Assembly: GCF_000001735.4 (NCBI RefSeq)
Contig: NC_003076.8
Coordinates: 5,146,001-5,210,000 of the forward strand
Length of the DNA: 64,000 bases
Direction of reading: 5' to 3'
From: Arabidopsis thaliana
Lineage: Eukaryota > Streptophyta > Magnoliopsida > Brassicales > Brassicaceae
The translations under genes were made by a program, and so were the position numbers. The number at the start of each line of letters is the position of its first letter. The stretch's first letter is position 1. Below the pieces are notes generated by a model. The model saw only the letters and a program-made list of their open reading frames with translations, was not told the DNA's origin and did no database searches. Below, one piece after another: positions 24,246-36,149 of this stretch.

Positions 24246-25342
24246 GGTTTCTGACTCTCTGGTAAGTATAGAGATGATTATATATTAAATGGTGTTTTAA
24301 GGCGTGTTCAGATATAGCTGTGCTTGTGTTGTTCTGTTTTGGCATTTTTCATTTGTTCTGTCTTTACTTCTTCTTAGTCAGTCTGTGGATTTCCTTTGTA
24401 ATGGTTATTGGTTAGTTAGGAACTACTCTCAGGCCTTCTTCACATGACACCAAAGTTTTTTGTGGATTATGTGGAGGAAATTGCTATTTTAGTATATGGT
24501 CATTGAAGCAAGATAAGAACCTTAGAAAGCAGAGTGTTATAATTTTTCTGTCAAACTCATGCTGTAGTTGCAGACTTTTTCCTACTTCAGATTAAGGAGA
24601 ATGGTTTTTTTTTTGTAAGCAAGAAGTTAAAAGAGTGAGAATCTATGAAGGCCCAGGGACCATGTAAAGTTTGGGAATGGTTTTAAAATTTGATGGCTTT
24701 GAGAATCGATCTGAACTATCCTTAGATTTTTGGAAAAGTGCAAAAAAGTGCAAAGTGCAGCATCCTTATATCACTTTATGAACTTTTCACGTGAGGTCTC
24801 GAATCCATCACTTAACATTAACACATAGTATAAGCTATACACTTGGTTGTTATTACTTATTTCTTCTTACAGTTCTTGAAGCCGAGAACATATATGGCTG
24901 ATGGTTTCTACAATTAGGAACGTGATATGACTCATTTTAGTAAGAAGTTGTGATTTACAGCTGAGGAGTCTGTGTTATCAACTTGAATTGTAGAATCTTT
25001 TTGTTGTCAGGGAGGCGTGAAAGTGTCACATGTTCAGGTTATCGGGAAGTTATTGGCTTTGAACCTTGGCTTCCCTCTTAGTAGTTAGCAAGGTGAAATC
25101 TGCGTTTTCACTTCTTGATGATCCATATTTCACAAATGGGGATCTGTACCAATTAGACTGGTTTTGTTTAACTAATGCAGAGAAAGAAGAATACTATAGT
25201 TTTAATTAGCCAAAACTACAAACCCATTTGCACAACAGTAGTAATACTTCTTGAAGCTAAGAATTTCACCAAACCTAACATAATCTCAAACTAAAAGTAA
25301 TTTACAGCTTGCAATCTAGTTTTTCTTTTTGCCACAGGAGTA
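24246..25342. other. CONSTANS downstream flank (copied beside COL1)
   Basis: No ORF of note. From about 24.4-24.6 kb onward this sequence is recognisably similar to the COL1 downstream flank (about 28.8-30.3 kb); for example AGGGACCATGTAAAG at 24655 matches AGGGACCATATAAAG at 28848. It is therefore part of the duplicated unit. It includes the CONSTANS 3'-UTR near its right end. Confidence 0.65.
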
Positions 25343-26697
25343 TCAGAATGAAGGAACAATCCCATATCCTGTGTTGTACATTAGCATCGTGTTGAACCCT
25401 TGCTCCTCGGCTTCGATTTCTCTCTTTGCGAACCGGCCATTGACCCGCGGTCTTATCTCTGCATATGCCTTCCTCGAAGCATACCTTATTGTCTTCTCAA
25501 ATTTCCTTGTCTTCCTCTTCTCTCTGTATCTCAGGACCCTGGCTTCTCTGTCCATTGGACTGAGTTGTGTTACTGTTATCATCTGGCTTGCAGGGTCAGG
25601 TTGTTGCTCTACTGTCCCTTTGGGCGTTCTTGGGTGTGAAGCTGTTGTGACACATGCTGTTGACTCCGGCACAACACCAGTTTCCATGGATGAAATGTAT
25701 GCCTAATGACAGAAACAAAGACATTCTCAATCCCCCTGGTAAGAGGACTAAAGAGAGTCGATGCAAAAGGAAGCATATATTGTTTTTATTATAGACTTCT
25801 GGTGAAATTTCTATGTGCTATAGATCAACTGTTGGCAGTGGATCAGTGGATTTGTGTGTATGATGAAAGAATTCACCCTGCTGCGTTATGGGAAGATGCT
25901 AAATTGAAGGGGTAACAAATATACAAAAGCCTTACGTTATGGTTAATGGAACCATTGTCGTTGTAGTGAGTCCCTGAGGAGCCATATTTGATATTGAACT
26001 GAAAATTCTGTTGGTTATGGCACTGGTGGCCCCTTGATTCTTCAAGTTTAAGCGGAACAACTCTATCTCCCCCGTAGCTCGTCTGTGGTACGCTGCAGTT
26101 TTGTTGGTGTTGACTGTATTCACCTGTGAATTTGTAGTCCATACTCGAGTTGTAATCCACAAGGTTTAGATACTCATCACTAAACAATAACCCATTGTTT
26201 TGGTTATTGTTATTTTTGTCTGAATTAGGGAACAGCCACGAAGCAACCTCCTTGGCATCCTTATCACCTTCTTCACCTTCCTCTTGATCCACCACCAGTC
26301 TCTTCTCTGGATCGGTCATTGTTTTCTCGCTTTGGTGGTGAGTAGTGGTCATGGAGCTGAAAGAGTTTCCAGAAATTGGTAGAATTGGAACTCGCTGATG
26401 GCGTCTAGCAAGTGGGTTTGCAGAATGAACCTCTGAATCACAGGCTGTGCATAGAGAGGCATCATCTGCCTCACACAAAAAAGCAGCCGGAGCACGCTCA
26501 CATGACTCGCAGACCCGGACACGTTTATGGCGGGAAGCAACGCGATTGGCAGAGTGAACTTGAGCATCACAGCTCATGCACAAGTAGGCAGAATCTGCAT
26601 GGCAATACACGGTGCAGGCGTTTGACCGGCATGTGTCACAGGGTCGTGCCCTGTTGTTCTCTCCACTACCTATGTCGTTACTCTCTTGTTTCAACAT
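25343..26697 (-). CDS. CO: CONSTANS, B-box/CCT photoperiodic flowering regulator
   Basis: Two exons (26697-25936, 25702-25343) join after Asn254 to 373 aa, the known CO length. The first ~105 residues hold two tandem B-box zinc fingers ([13 protein letters not shown]...; [13 protein letters not shown]...). The middle is Gln/Asn/acidic. The CCT domain spans about R306-R348 ([20 protein letters not shown]), and the C-terminus ends in GYGIVPSF, containing the VP pair that COP1 recognises. CO activates FT in leaf phloem in long days through NF-Y complexes on CCACA-type elements. Family invariants appear intact, with no frameshift. The upstream G-box and GTGTAAA array are described separately; COL1 is a tandem paralog about 5 kb away on the same strand. 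Confidence 0.99.
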
Positions 26698-26815
26698 AAT
26701 AACTCAGATGTAGTAAGTTTGATGGTGTGGGAGCTGGTATCTGAAAGAAGGGGCTAATAAAGCTTATATCTGGTGTGAGAGAATAAGTAGAGGGGAGATC
26801 GAATCCTGAGTGCCT

Positions 26816-26823
26816 ACACGTGG
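26816..26823. promoter_or_regulatory. G-box in the CONSTANS proximal promoter
   Basis: ACACGTGG lies about 120 bp upstream of the CO ATG. The COL1 promoter has the same ACACGTGG at nearly the same distance (about 128 bp), so it survived in both duplicates. bHLH or bZIP factors would be expected to bind. Confidence 0.6.
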
Positions 26824-26892
26824 CACAGCGTTAGTGGCTCTTACATGTTATTGGATCCTCTTGCAGCTAGTTGAGCTTTTGGGAAGGCCTAT

Positions 26893-26927
26893 GTGTAAAG
26901 TGTAAAGTGTAAAGTGTAAAGTGTAAA
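26893..26927. repeat. Five tandem GTGTAAA units in the CONSTANS promoter (DOF/CDF-type sites)
   Basis: Five perfect 7-bp units run head to tail, about 196-230 bp upstream of the CO ATG. Each of the four internal junctions creates AAAG, the core recognised by DOF factors, so four evenly spaced sites result on the strand opposite the gene. CYCLING DOF FACTORs are known repressors of CO acting through DOF sites in its promoter. COL1 keeps a single GTGTAAAC in the matching place (31809-31815). Confidence 0.85.
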
Positions 26928-29900
26928 CATCTCCTCCTATGCACTTCTTCGTTGGGACCCGTTCACAAGTTGCTTAGGTTTTGCCACTTGCCATACTGAG
27001 ATTCTCAAGAGGAAGTGGTCCGGATAATGCCATGGTGTTGCAGGCAAATTGTTACTATTTTTTCGTATCACCTTTTACTATTTTCATATGCATTTTATTT
27101 AAAGTAAAGCTAGATTCGTTTTATCTCTTTGGCTTTATACAAAGTTTAAGTGGTTGAATATTCATCCTGAACCTTGTGATTACTGTTCAGGTATCTCTCC
27201 GAGTAAGGCTTCGAGTGTCAGAGCCATCACCAACTGTTATGGGTTGACTACCTATACAAAGGTTAGACAAACTCGTGAATATGGTATAGTTGTTGTTCCA
27301 TTATTTGTGAATGCATCTGCATCATTTAGAAAGATTTGCAATTGAAACTTTCGAAGGATTTTCTGATGAAAAGTGTTATAATGTTTAATCTGGTTCATAA
27401 AGTCATGGTAATGAGAATCATATCGGAAAAGTGACATGAAAAACATAGAGACGGTGGATTTTCTAGGATCAAACTCGAATCCGCCAAGTAGTCTTGAGAC
27501 TACAAATTAGAATTTACCTGACGCACAAGTTAAAACTTAAAAGGCATTTTGGAGTCCACATGAGCAATAATTAGATTTATCATATATAGTATGTAGAAAT
27601 TTGCACTTGGTAACCATTATAGTAAGTAGTTACAAAACATGACTCATGAGTGTTGTCACATCTCTGTAATTTGGGTTTATGATGATACTCTATACTATTT
27701 ATTGTAGCTTTATTAGATCTCAACCTGTGGAAGTAATCTAATACAAACGACACTTGTATGGAATTTTCAGGACATGTTTCTAAGATCACAGAGGTAATTG
27801 TGAAGTTTTCTGCTACACTCATTTACTAGTCCACATGATCCATAGATGCAATTTAACCATCTTCACTCTATTTGGTGACCCATTCATGTGTTTAGCATCG
27901 TGGGTTTTCCTGTACTAATAACCATTAGTACTTGGAGTTGCCTTGTTGGTGTTATGCTCATAATGTTTACTATGTGGAAGCTACAGGATACGATACTCTC
28001 TAGGTTTGAGGACTAGCTCCAGTTACGCTTTTGGGTCCAGTGAATGTATGATACCCATTATGTGGTCCAAAAAGAATGAGATTTGACGGACGCTCTAGTG
28101 GCCAAATTCATATGGCTACCTTCACTCTATGCCTTAAGAGCTGAAAAGTGAGTGTTTTTTTTTTGTATAAAATGCTGGTCCTAGGATACACTTTTCGCAT
28201 CTCTTCCTCTTTCATATTTGCTTACACCGCACTTCTCTTTCCCATTTTGAACTTTAAACTTTGAAAAGTTTTTTTTTGCTTGGTAATTGGAACTTAACAT
28301 ACAAGTTCTTGTTATTTACTGGTTTTACGATGAATGTAATGGCATTTAGAATTGTTATGAAATGGTTATATGATCATTGAATTCTAAAGAAAAGATTCTA
28401 GGTTCTTTAGTAAGCATTTTTGGAGATCTTTATCCTGCCAAGTTGGATAAGTTGAGGCATCTTTGGCTTTTAGTGCTTTGGTGATGAAATTTTTTGGAGA
28501 TTGTAACGTGGTTCGAGTTCATGAAGAGTAAATTGTGTATTGGCCTTTTCACTTGTAGCTCAAGAAAAAAGTAGTTTTGCTTATTATTGCTCGTTGACAG
28601 TCTCTAATTAAGTTTATTGTTGTAGCGGTTTGGAACTTCTCTCACATGTGTAGGCCTTCGGATAACTGTTACGAGTAATAGATCATATGTAACAATATCC
28701 TCAAAGTTGCATCGAGATTTTCAAGAAAACACTATTGCTTATTTGTTTTCATTCTTTATCAGGTTTCCGTGGTTTCGAATACTTTGCTTCTTTCAGATTA
28801 ACGAAAACCCTATTTAGTTGCAAAGACTGAGAAGAGAATAAGAGTCGAGGGACCATATAAAGCTTGTAATTGTACGTTTATGCGGATTCTCCACTTTCCA
28901 TGGCTGTGAGAAACTATCTGAGGAAAAGTGCAGTGACCTTTGGCAAAAGGTAATCACTTTTATGCACTTTCACGTGCTAGCTCGAATCCACACCAAATAG
29001 TAACATTCTATTGGCTCTGAAACTCATAGTGCTCCAAGTGGTTGTCATTGCATTTTAAAAATTCCTGACAAGAAATTTAGTAGAAACTTTGCTACTTCAA
29101 GTTTCCTTCTTTATGATATGCTAGCTCGTATTATATGCAACATGGGATATCTTTGTTTTGCTTGTGTGGCTTATAAGTTTATGTTGCATGATCAAAACAG
29201 ATCACTGAATAAATTTTCTGGTGGTCTGAGAACTCGCTGCAGTGAATGAATGAGATCCATGTAAGTGGCCCCAAAAGAACATAATTTACAACACTCTGGT
29301 AGGTAAATTCATGTGGATACTAAAACTGACTCATTTATGGCTAAAAAGTATTGATTTGGTACATGAATTCATCAGCTTAACCGTTGAAGTGGGAAGCTAT
29401 CCTAGTGGTAAATAAGTTGATCTCTGGCCCTTTCCAGGTGGCAAAAAGTGAAGGCTTTACAGTGTCACCCTTTTTCTTTTGGTTGCGTCGTTATTCTTTA
29501 GTGCCAGTATATACCTTGGAAAAAGTGAGCTATTATTCTAAAAGATAGACCAAGAAATAGATTTCTCACACTGAATATCTTTGTTCATTTGGATGGTCCA
29601 TAGGCATTGACATATTCTGCTAGTAGTGGTTGTGAGTGATAGAATCTTGTTATCCGAGACAACCTCGTGGGAATGGATTTAGCACCAATGCTAATCACTA
29701 ATCAGTACAAGAATATGCGTTGATGTAATTGTACCTATTAGCATTGTTCACTCAGGATTCTTGGTTATTTGTTACCTGACTATTCAGTGTGTGATTTTAT
29801 TGGAGTTTTACATGTTTACACTTGTCTCTGTAATCTACTTTTGGTATAAAATCATATTGAGTACAACTTTCTTTTCTCAGGGATGTGCGAAATTGTCTTT

Positions 29901-30296
29901 GGGGCGGCATAAGTGGAATCATTTATCTTCTACGTGATAAAGTGATGTGGAAAGTGTCACCAAGAAAGGAATCATTAACTTTGAACTTAGGCAAGGTGAG
30001 TTACGTGTTGACTGTTCTTGGTACAGCTAGCTATACTAATGCATATCTCTTTGTAGCATCAGTTTGAATTTAGACTGTAGGGCAGTATTTCATAGATAAG
30101 AGGACTTCTACCAAGTGGGCAAAATTTGTATTAACTTACAGCAGCTAAGTATGAGTGTATATCTAATTAACTCGTACTAGTTAGGCAAAACTAGTAAACT
30201 ACAGACCCTATATGCATAAAACCGTGGTAATAACTTGCAGGAATTTCAAACCAGAAGTAATTTACAAGCATGCAGTCTAGTTTTGCCATAGCAGCA
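26928..30296. other. CONSTANS upstream region and COL1 downstream flank
   Basis: No convincing ORF. Roughly 26.9-27.8 kb is similar to the COL1 upstream region; TAGTTACAAAACATG at 27627 is identical to 32390. About 28.8-30.3 kb is similar to the CONSTANS downstream flank. An extra block at 28038-28125 resembles 29240-29320. A 60-codon frame near 29.9 kb lies in the copied 3' flank and has no support as a gene. Confidence 0.6.
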
Positions 30297-31473
30297 TCAG
30301 AATGATGGAACAATTCCATATCCGGTGTCAAATGTTATCATTGTGGAGAAAGCTTGGTTTGCCTCTTCATCGACATCTTTCTTCTTTGCAAACCGGCCCT
30401 TGATCCGTGGTCTTTTCTCTGCATACGCTTTCCTTGAAGCATATCTTATCGTCTTCTCAAATTTCCTCATCTTCTTCTTCTCTCTGTATCTCAGGACTCT
30501 AGCTTCTCTGTCCCTTGGACTGAGCATCTGAGCTGGAGGGTAAGGTGGTTGGTCTGTTACCGCTTTGGGCGATCTTGGGTTTGATACTGTTGCGTCACTC
30601 GTTGTTGACTCCGGCACAACTCCCAGGTCCATAGATGAAACATTCACCTAATGACAGTAACAAAGACATTCTTAGAAATTTACTTCATGGATTTGTGTGA
30701 AAGAAGCAGCATGCTGGTCATAGTAACGGATCTGAATTAAATATATGAAAGCTTACCATATGACTGAGGGAACCATTGGAGCTTCGAAGAGCTCCCCAGG
30801 AGCCACAGTTGATACTCAGCTGAAAGTTCTGTTGCTCTTGGTACATGCCCTTTGATACTTCAATTTGAAGTGGAACAACTCCATCTTCCCCATAGCTCCT
30901 CTGAGGTACGTTGCAGTCTAGTTGATACTGATTGGATTGATCTGTGAATTGCTTATCACTCGAACTATAATCAACAAGGTTCAGAAACTCATCCCCAATC
31001 GAGAAGCCATTGTTGTTACCACTGTTTTTCCCTGAATTAGGCAACAACCATGAAGCCGCCTCTGCTTCATCTTCATCCTCTTCTTCTTGACCAAGCACAA
31101 GTCTGTTCTCTGGATCTGTCACTGTTGTCTCACATGAATGGTTAGTGGCCGTGGAACTGTAAGAGTACTCAGAAATGGGCAGAATTGGAACTCGTTGATG
31201 GCGTCTAGCAAGTGGGTTTGCGGAATGAATCTCTGAATCACAGGTTGTGCATAGAGATGCAGCATCTGCCTTGCAGAAAAAGGCAGCCGGGGCTCGCTCA
31301 CATGATTGACAGACTCGAACACGTTCATGGCGGGAAGCAAGACGATTGGCAGCATGAACTTGAGCATCACAACTGGAGCACAAGTAGGCAGAATCAGCCC
31401 GGCAGTACACGGTGCAGGCGGCTGATCGGCATGTATCACAGGCTTGTGCCCAGTTACTCTCTACTTTCAACAT
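30297..31473 (-). CDS. COL1: CONSTANS-LIKE 1, B-box/CCT transcription regulator
   Basis: Two exons (31473-30757, 30647-30297) join to 355 aa. The intron sits at the position equivalent to that in CO, in the same phase. Two B-boxes ([13 protein letters not shown]...; [13 protein letters not shown]...) fill the first ~100 residues, the CCT domain spans about R286-R328 ([20 protein letters not shown]), and the C-terminus ends GYGIVPSF as in CO. The middle region is the least conserved part between the two. COL1 is the tandem paralog of CO; it is expressed rhythmically but does not replace CO in flowering, according to published work on the family. Spacing is ~3.6 kb from the CO start to the COL1 stop. 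Confidence 0.97.
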
Positions 31474-32675
31474 ACTAACCGCAGATGTTGTAGTTGTTTG
31501 ATGGTGAGTGAGATCGTATGTAAAGGCAGCAGGGGACTAAGAAGGCTATATTAGTTGTTGAATGGAAATGGAAAGGAAGGATAGAATTCTGAGGGCTGGA
31601 CACGTGGCGAGAAGTTTGTGGGTTTGATGTTGAGTGATCATCTTGTGGCTGGCTGAGTTTTTGAGAAGGGGTCCAGTGCAGAGATGCTTACAGCTTTGGA
31701 ATCATCAACCAGCACGAAATGTGAAAGAAAGAAAAAAACTAATTGTCTTCTTATATCTTTGCAATGGCACCAATAGTTACTACTTTTTCTCTCTTTCTTC
31801 CTCAATAAGTGTAAACACCTCTTCCTATGTAATCTTCTATAGGACCCATCCACATGTTACCTAGGTTCTGAAACGTGCAACTTCTAACTATTTTTGTATC
31901 ATCTACTACTATTTTGGTAAAGCTGGAAACTTTAGTAGCTCTTTGGCTTGACCATTAGCCTAATGTTTATCTTGATTCTTAACTTTTGCCATGTTCTAAC
32001 TGTTCAGGTTTCTCTCATCGTCTCATGATTTCAATTATAAAAATTAAATGATCACTGTTTAGCATTGTTAAAAAGATTATGACTCTTAACCATTTGTTAT
32101 CTTCGAATGATGCTAGGTGTCTTTTTTGGTGATATGTTGGAGATAATAGATATGGCATGTCCTAACTTTGTTTCCTTCCACATCAAGTCGGTCAAGCTGA
32201 TTTGGCCAACGGTGGAGATCCAAGGAGCCAATTGGAATCTGCCAAGTCGCTACGAGTCTCTAGAGATTAGGAGCCACAAGTTGAAGCAAATGGTGGGTCC
32301 AAATTAAGGTGAATAACGATAGTTATATCAACATCACCTGTGGTCTGTTTATACAAGTCCAATTTGCTTATGATCACCATCATATTTCATAGTTACAAAA
32401 CATGTATAAGTCTATCAAGTGTTTGTCACATCTCAATCACCTTTTTGAGAATATGATAAAACTCGATATTATCTTTACTAGCTTTTATTAGATTTCAAAC
32501 TTGTGGAAGTAATCATATTCATGTGTTCAAATCTACATGGGTCAAATAAATTTGGTGGAGCAACAAAGTTTGTTTTTATTTACATGATGTTCTACTGATG
32601 CAATTAAAAACACAGCAACTAACAAAGGTAAAAACTGAGGATCAACAAACAAAGCTTGTTTTCCTTTCTTGGCAG
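31474..32675. other. COL1 upstream region
   Basis: It contains the single GTGTAAACACCTCTTCCTAT block (31809 on) equivalent to the CO repeat block, and further words shared with the CO upstream region to at least 32.5 kb. No ORF with domain content is present. Confidence 0.6.
31600..31607. promoter_or_regulatory. G-box in the COL1 proximal promoter
   Basis: ACACGTGG about 128 bp upstream of the COL1 ATG, matching the CO promoter copy in sequence and distance. Confidence 0.6.
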
Positions 32676-35263
32676 TCAGAAAGGGCTAATCTCACGAGCC
32701 AGTTTCAGTAACAACTCTGGTACAAGACGCTTTCTGGGAGGAGCCAACGAGTCTTTGGTCAGCCCATCATTGTCCTCCGCATGTATCACAGAGACTATGT
32801 CATCAAAGAGTTCGTCTTTACCTCCTCGTAAGGGATCCTATAAACAATACTCTCATGAGTTTTATTGTACTCACACTGAGCTAAGTGTTTGTGTGTGTGA
32901 CACAATGTAAGGTAAGTTGACTGATTTATGTGGCTTACCTGAAGAAATAAGTCAGTATGTGTCTTTCCGCTGTATAAAACAAGCTCGGCTTTTGCTCCAA
33001 CAGCTTGCAGAGCGTCTGTAAAAGTTTTGCTGCAAACGAGGTGGTTTTAGTATCCCAAAAGGTTTCATCAGTAATGTATCACTTCAAGAAGATGATCATA
33101 TATACCTTTCATCGCATGGTATGGAATAATCTGAGGATCCGTGGAAAAGTATAATAGGAGGTAAAAGAGAAGCAGCTTTTCCAACAACTGGGTCTTTCAG
33201 TCTTACTTCCGGAGAGAATTTCTCAAAGGACTCTTCTCCTTCCATTATGCTGCAAGTTGGAGTTGAACATTAGATCTGATCAGACTGCGTTTAGGATTTG
33301 GTTAACCAAGCATTTACCTTAGGAAAATCGAGCGATACAGACCCCGATTATGGAAGTGATCAACCAACTTGTATAGATTGTACCTATTGAAGTTCAAAAT
33401 GATAAGCAGATCAATTGCTGTAGACCAAAAAGCACATAGAAGCCAACGGGAATCCAAAAGCTTAGAAGATACCCTCCAGATAATCCAAAATAAGCTTTTA
33501 TCTGGGACACTGTCCAGGAGATGCTCTCTCCTTTTAATTCTTTAGTAGCTTGTTCCAATAGAGCACAAGCGGCTATATGGGCACCAGCTGATTGCCCCAT
33601 CAGGTAGATCCTAGAGAGACAAGCAGATACATGCAGTTTAATAGCCGAGAGACCAATTGGAAGATCAAATGGTAAATAAAAACAAAGCCAATGAGATGAA
33701 ACCTGTTGGGGTCACCTCCAAATGCAGAGATGTTATTGCAGACAAATGAGATTCCTTGAGAAGCATCAGTCACCATATCACTAATTGTTCCCTGAGGAAA
33801 GTTCCTATACCATAAAGAACGGATTGCTTGGTAAATGCATGAAAGTTCTTCCTATATTCATAAAAGACGACTAGTTTTTTGAATTGTGTAATTTGTTTAC
33901 CTGTAGTCAAGGCATGCTACAATGATATCTCTTTCTGCTAGCTGCATTCCCAAGAGCGAGCCCCAAGCTTTGTACCTAAATATCAGTACAAGATTAGCAA
34001 ACATGAACTTATTAACAAGCAACCAGCTAGTACAAGAAGATGAAACTTGAGTGAGTCAGTGAGATAAGAATACAGAGCCCATCATGATCTTTACTTTTTT
34101 CTTTTTGTAACTCAAACATCAACAAAAGAACAGTGAAGGGGAAAACTTCTATAAGTGGGACACGAGAAATTGTAAAACAAACAAATTTCAACATTATGCA
34201 GAAGAGAATGCTGTAAATCTGATGTGCAACCCACCCAATAATCCAAGCTCCACCCGTCACAAAAACCACAACCGGCTTCAAGCCATCGTTGTTGCTTGGC
34301 AAGTACAGATCCAGCCTATCAAATCACCGTTCATACATCAATAATCTCAAGACAAAGGTGATGTGATAAAAGCAGGCATTCAACATACCACTTAAGGCCG
34401 ATGTGAAAGGAGAAGGTAAGATTCTATTCAGTTCACACACAAACCTGTTCCTTGGTTGATCTCCATACACTATACTCCTCCGGACTTGCTTTGAGAAAAA
34501 ATAACTATATGCAACTGCACAAGATAATACAAACTTGAGACGAGGAATCAAAGACTAATTTTCCAATTAAAACAACATCTTAATCAAAAGGAAAAATCCT
34601 TTCTATGAATTTATTTATCAGCAAAGAAAAAAAAAAAAAAATCAAACCTTGAAGAAAGCCAGGCATAAGAAGCATAGCATAACATGTAAGGGCAAGTAAT
34701 TTTGTCATCCATCGATAGCCTACCCTGAACAAAACTTAACAATTAGATCAATCCTTGCTCAACTGGAAATATAAAAAGAAGAAGTTAAACAAGAGCAAAA
34801 CAACAGCACATGGAGTAACTTTCATAATTAGAGTAAAGTTCCAAAATAAAAGACAGAGAACTTTTATATATCATTGGATTCTTTGCAGAGCAAGGCAAAG
34901 CCAGCTAATATCTACACGAATTACCTCCCTAAGCGTAATCATCAATATACCTAAATCCAAAAACAGGGACAATCGAGATCAGTACCCGAGGTATCGAAGA
35001 AGCTTGAAGCTAAGTCCAGTAATTAGATACGTTTCAGCTGCCGCGTGGCCGATATCGCGACCGAACGATTGCTGCCGGAAAATCCGACGAGGTCCTTCGT
35101 CAACCGGCGACTTCCCGGAAACTCGACGACGTAACGGTTCACCGTTAAGAAGAGTCGTTCTATCGGAGTCCTCATCGGGTAGAACTTCCTCGATCTCCGA
35201 TACCGTCGAGGTCATCGGCCAGCATCGCTGCTCCGGCTGCTGAGTCTGAAGAGGCGAATGCAT
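32676..35263 (-). CDS. ICME: Isoprenylcysteine methylesterase (ICME), alpha/beta hydrolase
   Basis: Eleven exons (35263-34986, 34724-34648, 34514-34445, 34315-34235, 33975-33901, 33804-33703, 33610-33473, 33383-33318, 33249-33106, 33029-32939, 32837-32676) give 1284 nt, 427 aa. ICME removes the carboxyl methyl ester from prenylated C-terminal cysteines and is known as a regulator of ABA signalling acting on endomembranes. Residues ~95-125 form a hydrophobic membrane segment ([16 protein letters not shown]). The hydrolase core shows FVTGGAW (oxyanion region), the nucleophile elbow GQSAG with S235, a likely acid D336 (GSSDYSIP) and H368 (GKTHT). The start is the first ATG; the open frame upstream has no ATG. 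Matches AT5G15860. Confidence 0.95.
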
Positions 35264-36040
35264 CTTTTCCGCCGTGAAATAGTGGATCTCGAATTCCAAG
35301 ATTCTTCGTGTTGCTCTTCTCTTTTGAATTTCAAACTCTTTTTGTTATCTTCGCTTTTGTGCGCTTTCCATTTCCTTCTACACGAGGAATGTAGTAAAGT
35401 AGTGTGTAGATATAACCAAAAGTTTGTACAAGACGACGACGTTCTTAGCTCTTATTGATGACGTTTGATCATGTAATGATGTGTGATTAAAGAGAATCAA
35501 ATGTCAGACAGTAATGAAATTATTCGCAAAATATTGATTATTCTAAAATGTTTGTTAGTCATTTCATTTGTGATTGGATGGAGTAGTGTGACGACTTTGG
35601 AAGCTAGTATTAGCAAATCATGGGCTTTACCACGTTCGGAAAATGCTAAAACTCGTGGGCCCAAAGTGTGACGAATATTTCCGAATCTAAGAGAAAGTTC
35701 ACGAATCACGATCCACCAACCACTACAACCATACCACTGGTTTTATTTTATACGAGCATCACAGACAGACGTATTCGATACTTCGATATTACCAGTGACC
35801 AAAACAAAACAAATCTATATTTGGGTAAACAAAAGATAAACCGGAGTGGAGCCGAGCCACCTTATCCAAACTTGCAGCCACGTCTATTCCATCATTTCAT
35901 CAGAAACAAAATCCACACAAAAAACATATTTTCTTGAAACGAAAAAAAAAACTTATTACTCGATGATCATGAAGCACTAGCTTATCCACAAAAAAACCAA
36001 CTTGATCCCAACTAAAAATAGGAAAAGACTTTGTTTTGGT
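35264..36040. other. Spacer between ICME and the peptide gene (divergent)
   Basis: The ICME leader and promoter occupy the left side. The right part is A-rich, with several short open frames that lack a signal or domain. Nothing else is recognised. Confidence 0.55.
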
Positions 36041-36050
36041 CATCGACTAT

Positions 36051-36058
36051 TATATATA
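36051..36058 (+). promoter_or_regulatory. TATA box of the small secreted-peptide gene
   Basis: TATATATA 92 bp upstream of the ATG at 36150, giving a predicted leader of about 60 nt. Confidence 0.5.
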
Positions 36059-36149
36059 GAGTCCAATCACAATCTATCTTGTTCAGATTTTGTTTGTGGC
36101 CATATTCTTTGATCTCTTTTTTGAAATCTTCAAAAGCATTAAAAACACC

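Noticed and set aside
25329-25706. 125-codon plus-strand ORF opposite CO exon 2
   Set aside because: It is the antisense shadow of the conserved CCT exon; its hydrophobic pattern follows from CCT codons, and COL1 exon 2 has a similar shorter shadow.
29885-30067. 60-codon plus-strand ORF in the COL1 downstream flank
   Set aside because: No domain, signal peptide or clear promoter. The equivalent CO flank is alignable but does not obviously preserve the frame.
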